From Flavobacterium sp. (lineage in GTDB: Bacteria; Bacteroidota; Bacteroidia; Flavobacteriales; Flavobacteriaceae), in the NCBI GenBank assembly GCA_016721735.1, contig JADKHM010000006.1, forward strand, positions 1 through 16,287: DNA of 16,287 bases. Reading direction: 5' to 3'. Of the stretch, positions 9,597 to 16,287 are shown piece after piece. Numbering within the stretch: the stretch's first letter is position 1; each line of letters begins with the position of its first letter. Under the pieces are notes generated by a model. It had not been told where the DNA came from, searched no databases, and saw only the letters and a list, made by a program, of their open reading frames with translations. Made by a program: the position numbers and the translations under genes.

Positions 9597-9795
9597 TACT
9601 GGCAACATGGGGTTTTTTGCAAGTTGGGCTTGACAAACTTAACATCAGCAAATTGCAAATCCGGGCTTTGGTTCAGGCTTGACAAACATTGTTGAGCATT
9701 AGTTTTAACTTCATCAAAATATTTTCAATCAGCAGTGGTTCGGGCGGACGGAATACTAATTCCCAACCTGCATAAAGCCCTGTTCGTTACATGCA
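9597..9795 (+). repeat. attC-like recombination site C
   Basis: Left core TACTGGCAAC (9597-9606) is the exact reverse complement of the start of cassette 2 (8951-8960). The inner arm 9609-9628 pairs with 9762-9780: GCAAGTTGGG against CCCAACCTGC (9 of 10), and GGGGTTTTTT against ATAAAGCCC less perfectly. The right core GTTACATGCA (9786-9795) starts cassette 3. The 3' half shares GGGCGGACGGAA and the following CTA-TTCCC pattern with site B, which points to a common origin. Confidence 0.75.
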
Positions 9796-9894
9796 TTTTT
9801 AAACCAACACTTCATGCGTTTACAACAGTTGGAAATACTTAAAGTACACTTATCAAATTCGTTACACCTCTTTCATTAAAAAATATTACACCTA

Positions 9895-12800
9895 GTGAAC
9901 TTAGAAGAATTTAAAAAATTACCGTTGTGGAAAAGTATGGTTGCCAACTCAAAAGCTGAAGAGGCAGCAATGGTGGAAAGACATGTGGCGTATATTCTGC
10001 CGTTGATGGAACACTATGTAGACACATTTCCCACTTATACACTTCATAACAAAGAACATATCTATAATGTCATACGACTGATGGGGCAATTGCTTGGTGA
10101 TAACATCAATCTTGTTTCGGGATTAGAAGCTATTGTTTTGATATTAAGTGCAGTTTACCATGATTTCGGAATGGTATTTTCAGAAGAGGAACGTAAGGCT
10201 ATCCCAGAGTATCGAAATTTTCGAGAAGAATTTCTGGCGGACATGCACAGTGCCCGAGTTCAATTTGAAGATAATAACAAAGAAGTATCTAAAAAATTAG
10301 CAGAATGGTATTGTAGATGGGCTCATGCAGTAAAGTGTGGCCGAAACTAGATGAAGTTGAGGGCCATTGCGGAGTTCTTGAGTGGAACGGTGTCCCATTC
10401 AGACTACAATTAGGTTATGTTTGTGAAAGTCACAATGAACCAGCTGAGGAAATTAGAATTAATGATCAAAGGTTCAACCAAGAATTTCTAGGCTTATGTG
10501 ATTTACGTTTCTGTGCTTTGCTTTTGCGACTAGCAGACATAATGGATTTCGATAATTCTAGAAGTCCCAGAGTGTATATGATTTTTAGATTTAGGTAATC
10601 CTAAGAATAGTGCAGAAAGAATTAGTAAGGATAAATGGAACAAACACATGGCATCACGAGGATTCCAATTTCCAGACCATCCCAATGGTAATTCTATTCT
10701 TTTGTTGCAGCTCCACCTCATCCTTACATTGAACAAGGAATTCGAAATTTCCTTGACTTGGTAGATTTAAATTAGGAGCGGCAGCAAAAGTGATCCGTTA
10801 CTGTGCCGATAAATGGCAAAACTTTCCTTTCCAGAGCGAGTAGATCGAACAGGCATTGTAAGTAACAATTATTTATCTGGTAAGTATCGATTTTCGCTTT
10901 CAGAGGATAAAATATTGGATTTGCTGACTGGGGATGATTTGTACGGCAATGATTTTGTGTTCATACGAGAGCTATTACAAAATGCAATTGACACTGTTCG
11001 TCATCGCACTTTTATTGAAACTATTCGTAATCCAAAGTATGCCCCATCACCTATCCAAGTTTCTTTTTTCAAAGATTCGGAAAGTTATCATTGGCTAAGA
11101 ATAGACGATGAAGGTATGGGCATGAATCATGAAATTATTCAATCGCATTTACTAAAAAAGGGAAATTCATACTATAACTCCGATCTTTTTAAATTAGAAA
11201 AGATAAAAATGCGTGAAGCGGGAGAGGGCGATTTTGTACCTATAAGTCGTTTTGGAATCGGGCTTTTATCCTGTTTTATGACATGCGATAAAATTGAAAT
11301 TAGCACTTGCTATCAATATCCAGGTGAAGACCAAAAATTGCAAAAAAATCGCCTTACAATTGAAGGCCGTGGTGGTTTTTGGGTGATTCGCTCAAAACAA
11401 ATGCATCATCAAGCCGACAGGATGCCCTCTGACCATGGATGGGAAAAAGGTTATAGGGATTTACCCGGAACGTCAATTGCCTGTAGAATAAAAACAGCAA
11501 GGGAGTTCCGTGGTTTGGATATGGAACAGAAAATAGAACAGTTCCTATTAGCACCCGAAATACCGGTTGTTTTTCAGGGCAAGTCTTTAGGTGGAGACAG
11601 AAATGAGTTAGCAAATACCCCTTGGTGCAAGCCTTCTAAAACATCTTTGCCAATTGAGTTCGTTCAACGCTGTAGTGCCTTAATAAATTTTGAGGTGGAA
11701 ACTATAGAAATAGAAGTTAGACCTATTGATCTCAGTCGACAATCTGCTACTCCGAATCTAGCAGGCCAACTTGTTTTAATAATACCACGTATTAAAATGA
11801 ATAACGTCAACAAGCATTTTAATACAGGACAATATTTTAGAATTACCCATGAGGGGAACGAAGGGAAATTTATTTGTCAAATAACTGACCGCAATGCAAA
11901 TGGTCAAGAGATAAAAAGAGAAGAATCTCATGATATAACTAACATTATTTCTTCAATTAAATTCCCTGATAAGTTTTTAGAAAGGCATGGCGAGCATCAC
12001 AAATTTATTTGGCCCAGAGTTAGTCATAATGGTATCATTGTATATGATAATGACCAACAGTTGCAGCTTGAGCTGAATAACTTTGATCAATATAATGAGC
12101 CTTTCTCAAGGCATCAAATTTTATTTATCTACAGGTTTATTTTGGTTCCGAGATACATTATTACCAGATGTCACGGTTTCTAGGAATGTAATTAAAAATA
12201 TAACTGACGAAATCATAGCACATGTGATGTATGCCACAAGAGAATTAAATGAGTACGCAGGTTCAAGACAATATCTTTTTGCACACTTCCCTAAGATAGA
12301 ACGTCATTATAGAATGCGTTTCACGGTTGAAACAATTGAAAAAACAAGGCTATATCAAATGGACAAGCCATATTGGGATTCTTTACCATGCCTTCAAATA
12401 GAAAACAAAGGATCATCGACTATAGACGAGGCATTAAAACTTGCTAAAGAAGGGCCAATTAATTTTAGAATTGGATATTTTAACAATGAATTCTTCAGCG
12501 AATTTTCTCAATATATGATTGAAAAGAATTTTCTGGTTACTTATATACCACGAGAAAAGGATGGCTTTTACTTGCCAAAAATGCCAGAACAAGAAATTAC
12601 AATTGATAAAGAACTTAAACCGTTTCAGCCAATGACATTTTTGGATTGTGCTGACCTTGAAAAGGTAACATTGAAGAATGGCAGTTTGAATAAGCAACAT
12701 CCTTTGTGCAAGTGGTTTATAAGTTGGTCTGCTATTATTACAAGAGATTTTTTCTATTTCGGTATACAGTTGACAAACGAGTTATTAAGTGAAGCACAGG

Positions 12801-12931
12801 CGGCAAACAAAGTAATCGCTGTTAATGAAATCCTAGACCGTTTGCGTGATTTGCTGCCAGAAGAGGCAAGGCCACCAAAGAATCTTGATATCAGTTTAGA
12901 AAGTTTTTATCCTGTTGGCGGACATGTTTGA
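9895..12931 (+). pseudogene. HD-domain plus Hsp90-like (GHKL) ATPase protein, frameshifted
   Basis: Reconstructed as one protein of about 1010 residues. The N-terminal HD-type metal phosphohydrolase module has THxxEH-like TLHNKEH (residues 50-56) and the HD pair YHDFGM (H89, D90). The central Hsp90/histidine-kinase-type ATPase has the N-box RELLQNAID (Glu, Asn and Asp at 53, 57 and 60, counted from the ATG at 10813), IDDEGMGM (97-104), RFGIGLLS (146-153) and PGTSIA (218-223). The rest, to 12931, is unassigned. Start is GTG 9895, with an in-frame stop upstream. Frames break near 10327, 10572, 10578-10583, 10698, 10772 and 10829, and again near 12134. The pieces join with plausible protein sequence, for example SVYDFLDLGNPKNSAERIS. 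The stop is 6 bases before the next attC-like core. HD plus Hsp90-like ATPase suggests a stress or anti-phage effector, but this is inference. Confidence 0.75.
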
Positions 12932-12937
12932 CAAAAC

Positions 12938-12963
12938 TGCATGTAACATTGGTATTGCCAATA
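12938..12963 (+). repeat. attC-like site D, left half only
   Basis: TGCATGTAAC (12938-12947) is the exact reverse complement of the start of cassette 3 (9786-9795). ATT and GGTATTGCC follow, as in site B (AACATTGGTATT is shared). The IS3-type end TGTCTCGTCC begins at about 12965 and no convincing right half is found downstream, so the site is interrupted or partly deleted. Confidence 0.65.
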
Positions 12964-13387
12964 GTGTCTCGTCCTGAAATAGGTTGACTAAAAAACAACC
13001 ATTTTATGGACTTAAAAGAACAAATTATTAAAAAGAGTATCTGGAGCAAGGCTGCGGGTATCGCAAGTTGCAAGCCAAGTATGGCATTAGTCGCACCACC
13101 ATTTGTAAATGGGTGCAAATCTACCAGGGAGTTCATGGACTAGATAGAACAACCAAACAACAAAGCCACTATCTTAGAGACATGGATGACCCCAACAAAA
13201 AAAGGCTGCCCAAAACACAAATAACTGCTGATGATTTGCAGAAAAAATTGCTGCACTTGAAAAGCAATTGCAATGGGAAAAACTCCGTGCCGATGCACTC
13301 GACACGATGATTAATGTTGCTGAAGATAAACTCAATATTTCCATCAGAAAAAAGTCTAGAAGCCCACAGTCCGGGAAATAAAAAAGG
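12964..13387 (+). mobile_element. IS3-family remnant
   Basis: The left end TGTCTCGTCCTGAAATAGG is of the kind seen at IS3-family termini and precedes orfA on the + strand. An AAAAAAG run at 13380-13386, the usual IS3 slippage signal, directly follows the orfA stop. Then orfB, with the DDE catalytic domain, and the right terminal repeat are absent. The sequence after about 13388 belongs to the RAYT flank. The element is therefore deleted at its right side and cannot move by itself. Confidence 0.65.
13006..13381 (+). pseudogene. IS3-family orfA (helix-turn-helix transposase subunit), frameshifted
   Basis: About 125 residues when restored. The helix-turn-helix reads YRKLQAKYGISRTTICKWV, followed by a leucine-rich coiled region and the typical C-terminal string ADALDTMINVAEDKLNISIRKK. 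It binds IS ends in complete elements. Frames shift at the A-rich spot near 13027-13034 and again at the A run near 13242-13248. Stop TAA is at 13379-13381. No orfB partner is present. Confidence 0.75.
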
Positions 13388-13452
13388 CATATAGTTCCGT
13401 TAGTTTGCTTCCCTCCCGAGTTTCCCGAATTTAGTACTTCGTAGCCGATGTC
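13388..13452. other. RAYT 3' flank, no gene
   Basis: Short region between the IS3 remnant and the stop of the RAYT gene. It holds CTCCCGAGTTTCCCGAATT and a nearby TACGAAGTAC-like string (on the - strand), which may be part of a REP-type flanking repeat. I see no coding content. Confidence 0.3.
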
Positions 13453-14079
13453 TCACCCAGAGCCTTGTGCATTGGCCGTGGACTCGGCGTTCTTCTCTAA
13501 CGGCACTGTTAAATTTATATCCGCCAACTCACAATAATTAAGCACTTCATAAATACCTTGCTCACCCGTTATATAGTAGTTTGCAGAACTATGCTCATAT
13601 TCCACGGGAGCATCTGCTAAATTCCATTTCCCTTACATGGGTTGTCGCATATAATTCAACTTTTGCTGCATATATTCATTTGTCCGGCACTCCTTCCAGT
13701 CAAATGAATCTTCCCACACTTCATGTTTCTTCTTTCTTTCTTTATCTTTTGCTTCTACCGATAAATGTAAATGGTGTAGCAACTTTTCTTCCTTTTGTCG
13801 TTTTAGTCTTTTTATTATTTCATAAGCGATAAAGCGTTTCCCATTACCAACAATAGTGTTAATTGATTGGCCGGTGTTTCTAAAAGCTATCAGTGTATGC
13901 AGGTGATTTGGCATAATAACATAGCCTGCTATATAATGTCCTTTACCTTTTAAATGGTTAAACCAGTTATATATTAAATCATAGCTATTGGTTTGTTCTA
14001 TTAGTGGCAGCCACTGGTGACAGGTAAAAGTGATAAAATAAACCCCATCTGGTTCTGTTATCTGTCGCTTTACTGGCAT
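13453..14079 (-). pseudogene. REP-associated tyrosine transposase (RAYT, Y1/HUH), frameshifted
   Basis: Single-strand HUH nuclease of the TnpA-REP type, which in the family nicks and moves REP palindromes. The start is ATG at 14079 (MPVKRQITEPDGVYFITFTC). The HUH motif is MPNHLHTLIAF (residues 56-66, H59 and H61). The helix with the nucleophile appears as KLNY followed by NPCKGKW in the next frame, matching the usual LNY-x-x-x-NP pattern. Frames shift near 13636-13650 and in the G/A run near 13630; the restored frame continues through YYITGEQGIYEVLNYCELADINL to TGA at 13453-13455. Restored length is about 209 residues. A perfect palindrome lies 42 bases upstream of its start, as is common for this family. 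Confidence 0.85.
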
Positions 14080-14120
14080 TGGCTAATTTACAACTTATGC
14101 TCCGTATAGAGAAGACGGCG

Positions 14121-14138
14121 ACCCGATAGCTATCGGGT
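14121..14138. repeat. Perfect 18-bp palindrome, REP-like
   Basis: ACCCGATAGCTATCGGGT is a perfect palindrome upstream of the RAYT gene. It is followed by GTGCCACAGCCCCAGCTCAC and then CACTCGCCTGTG, a further interrupted pairing (CACAG 14141-14145 with CTGTG 14176-14180). This is the likely REP-type substrate of the neighbouring transposase. Copies elsewhere in the genome cannot be seen from here. Confidence 0.55.
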
Positions 14139-14188
14139 GCCACAGCCCCAGCTCACAAGGCCATCTGACACTCGCCTGTGATGAAATC

Positions 14189-14218
14189 AAAGAGCGACCT
14201 GAAAAAAGTCAGCTCTTT
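14189..14218. terminator. Hairpin terminator after hppA
   Basis: AAAGAGC (14189-14195) pairs with GCTCTTT (14212-14218), with an inner GAC/GTC pairing around an A-rich loop. It lies just beyond the hppA stop on the - strand. On the + strand it is followed by a short T run, so it may work in both directions. Confidence 0.6.
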
Positions 14219-14223
14219 TTAAA

Positions 14224-16287
14224 CTATATCAACAACAGATTCTTATATATAGCTTCTTTTGTTATTCTCATTTTATAGAAGGAACGCCATACAAATACCA
14301 ATGCGATAGCTAAGAATAATAATCCCGCAAATGGTGCTACATTTCTGAAAGATGGTGAAATGGCGATTTCCATTGCCAGTAATCCGAATAATGTGGTAAA
14401 CTTAATAATTGGATTCAATGCAACAGAAGAAGTGTCTTTAAAAGGATCGCCTACTGTATCACCCACCACAGTTGCATCGTGTAATGGAGTGCCTTTCATT
14501 TTTAAATCTACTTCCACTACTTTTTTGGCATTATCCCAGCAGCCACCGCCATTTGCCATAAACACTGCCTGGAACAAACCGAACACTGCAATACCAATCA
14601 GATAACTTACAAACAATGCCACCGGACTTGTTGCACTAATAGAGCCACCCACACTGGCAGGAGAAGAAAAACAGGCAAACGCCAATGCAAAGAAAAAGAT
14701 ACCAACAAAAATATTGAACATACCTTTTTGAGCATATTGCGTACAGATTTTTACTACTTCAACTGATTTTTCAGGGTCAGCTTTTTAGGTGCATTAGGGT
14801 CGAGGTTGATGTTTCTTTTTTATACTCAACAGCCCTGTAAGCACCAGTGGTTACGGCCTGCATAGAAGCACCGGTAAACCAATAAATTACTGCACCGCCT
14901 AACATAAATCCAAGAATAGTGTAGGGGTTTAATAAATTAAGGATACTTTCAGGCTCAACACCCAATGTATGTTTAATCATCAAAATCAGGGAGAATATCA
15001 TGGTTGTAGCACCAACCACAGCCGTGCCTATTAATCATCTATATTGGGTACTTCCTCAATCAATGATAATTCATATACAGATTGTGCATTATCAGTAACC
15101 GGGCCATAACTATCAACAGCAATGGTAACAGGTCCCATGCCCAGTAGACCAAATGCTACAAGGCCAAATGCAAATACAGAAGGATAAATCATTATTTCGC
15201 CCAGGCTATAAGTGCTGGCAAAGAATGCTACAAACATTAATAGAACAAAAACCATTCCCTTCCAGAATGCACTGAAATTACCGGCTACTAAACCTGAAAG
15301 AATTACCAATGAAGCCCCGCCTTCTTTTCCTGCATTTACTACTTCCTGCACATGAGCAGATTTTGGAGAAGTGAAGATCTTGGTAAACTCAGGAATCAAT
15401 GCACCACCTATGGTTCCACAACTGATAATGGTTGAAAGTATCCACCATAAATCTGTATTTCCATTGATGTCGGGTATTAAAATAGCTGGCAACAAAGGTT
15501 ACTAATATTGATAACAGGGAAGTTATCCAAACTAAATTAGTCAATGGTTTTTCAAAATCCATGTCTTCACTGTGTTTATAACGGGCATTTGTGATAGCGC
15601 CATTTATATAAAAAGCAACTATAGAAGTAATCACCATTAAAATACGCATCACAAAAATCCAAACCAGTAATTCCACTTTTAATAATTCGCCACCGGTAAC
15701 AGCTAATAAGATGAAGGAAATTAAAGCAACACCGGTAACACCATAAGTTTCAAAACCATCGGCAGTAGGGCCAACGCTATCACCTGCATTATCACCAGTA
15801 CAATCTGGTATAACACCTGGATTTCTTGGATCATCTTCACCAATTTTGAAAACTACCTTCATCAAATCCGAACCGATATCAGCAATTTTTGTAAAAATTC
15901 CACCGGCAATACGTAATGCAGAGGCACCCAATGATTCGCCAATGGCAAAACCAATAAAGCAAGCACCAGCAAGATTGCCTGGCATAAATAATAAAATGAT
16001 AAGCATCATCATTAATTCCACACATATCAGTACTACACCTATACTCATTCCGGCATCCAGCGGATATTTAATAAATTCAAAGGCCTTCTGCGCAATGATG
16101 CAAAAGCCATCCTTGCATTAGCTAAGGTGTTCATGCGAATACCAAAGGCAGCAACAGTATAAGAACCCAAAATACCAATTACAGTCCAGGTTATAATTAA
16201 TGCAACACTGCCAATCTGTTGACTAGCTGTTTCACCTATCGGGGATAAAAGCCAAAATAACCCGCCACAGCAGCACCAATAAATAAA
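14224..16287 (-). pseudogene. hppA: Membrane-bound ion-translocating pyrophosphatase HppA, 5' end outside window, frames interrupted
   Basis: Multi-pass inner-membrane enzyme that couples pyrophosphate hydrolysis to H+ or Na+ export. The gene runs off the window end. Visible signatures are DIGSDLMKVVFKIGEDDPRNPG with the substrate-binding Asp residues (about 15815-15872), then PDCTGDNAGDSVGPTADGFE, later GPVTIAVDSYGPVTDNAQ, and near the C-terminus WDNAKK, TVVGDTVGDPFKDTSSVALN. Many hydrophobic helices separate these. The frame breaks near 14783, 14815, 15480, 16095 and 16256, mostly in short homopolymers. In addition, at about 15032-15038 the text jumps from VPNID straight to LIGTAVVGATTMIF. 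Relatives carry about 40 residues there, including the conserved GNTxKA segment. So either the assembly dropped about 120 bases or the copy is inactive. Family assignment is certain; functional state and ion specificity are not. Confidence 0.92.

Noticed and set aside
9590..9695. C-terminal extension of the cassette 2 protein through the attC-like site
   Set aside because: The bases are explained by the recombination site, and a one-base shift gives a stop at the expected distance before the core.
9814..9879. Short open frame (MRLQQLEILK...) in the leader of cassette 3, in frame with the HD gene
   Set aside because: It is only 21 codons and ends at TAA before the GTG at 9895. It could be an N-terminal piece or leader peptide, but nothing supports either.
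13380..13386. AAAAAAG slippery heptamer for programmed frameshifting
   Set aside because: It is in the right place for an IS3 element, but orfB is missing, so it has no product to make.
13546..13580. AATACC followed by CGTTATATAG as a possible right half of attC-like site D
   Set aside because: It lies inside the restored RAYT coding sequence, and the pairing with GGTATTGCC is only six bases.
1..16287. CRISPR arrays, tRNA and rRNA genes
   Set aside because: I saw no regularly spaced direct repeats and no tRNA- or rRNA-like sequence on either strand.

Overview
The window looks like chromosomal DNA from a Bacteroidota bacterium, probably Chitinophagaceae-like. The signs are AT-rich sequence, start regions without Shine-Dalgarno sites, a Bacteroidota-type membrane pyrophosphatase, a REP-associated transposase close to a perfect palindrome, and IS1182- and IS3-type elements. 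No taxonomic search was possible.

Layout. Bases 1-267 hold no recognisable gene, only a structured hairpin and a weak promoter candidate. Bases 268-6114 are a two-gene restriction-modification operon on the + strand: a beta-class N6-adenine methyltransferase of the type III Mod kind (reading frame broken) and an intact 1104-residue DEAD/DEAH helicase-nuclease of the Res kind. A second hairpin, with the same loop as the first but a different stem, directly follows the operon.

Bases 6250-12963 read as an integron-like cassette array, with no integrase in the window. Three attC-like sites (6250-6386; 7002-7201 plus 8951-8960; 9597-9795) and the first half of a fourth (12938-12963) separate + strand gene units. 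Each unit fully in view starts with a 10-bp GTT... sequence whose exact reverse complement ends in ...AAC just after its last stop codon, as expected of cassettes that circularise through attC. Cassette 1 carries two small overlapping genes, one of them immunity-protein-like. Cassette 2 carries one unknown gene. Cassette 3, over 3 kb, carries a very large HD-domain plus Hsp90-like ATPase protein that may be a conflict or anti-phage effector. The restriction system ends at the first attC-like site and may itself be cargo.

Mobile elements on the - strand or of IS origin have damaged the array. An IS1182-family element (7202-8948) sits exactly in the right core of the second attC-like site. An IS3-family remnant with only orfA (12964-13387) interrupts the fourth. 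A RAYT transposase with REP-like palindromes (13453-14138) separates the accessory region from hppA (14224 to beyond the window end, - strand), a housekeeping ion-pumping pyrophosphatase.

Frameshifts are dense in several genes, including hppA, and many lie in A or T runs. Much of the breakage is therefore probably sequencing error, although hppA also appears to have lost about 40 codons. Interrupted genes are annotated over their reconstructed span.
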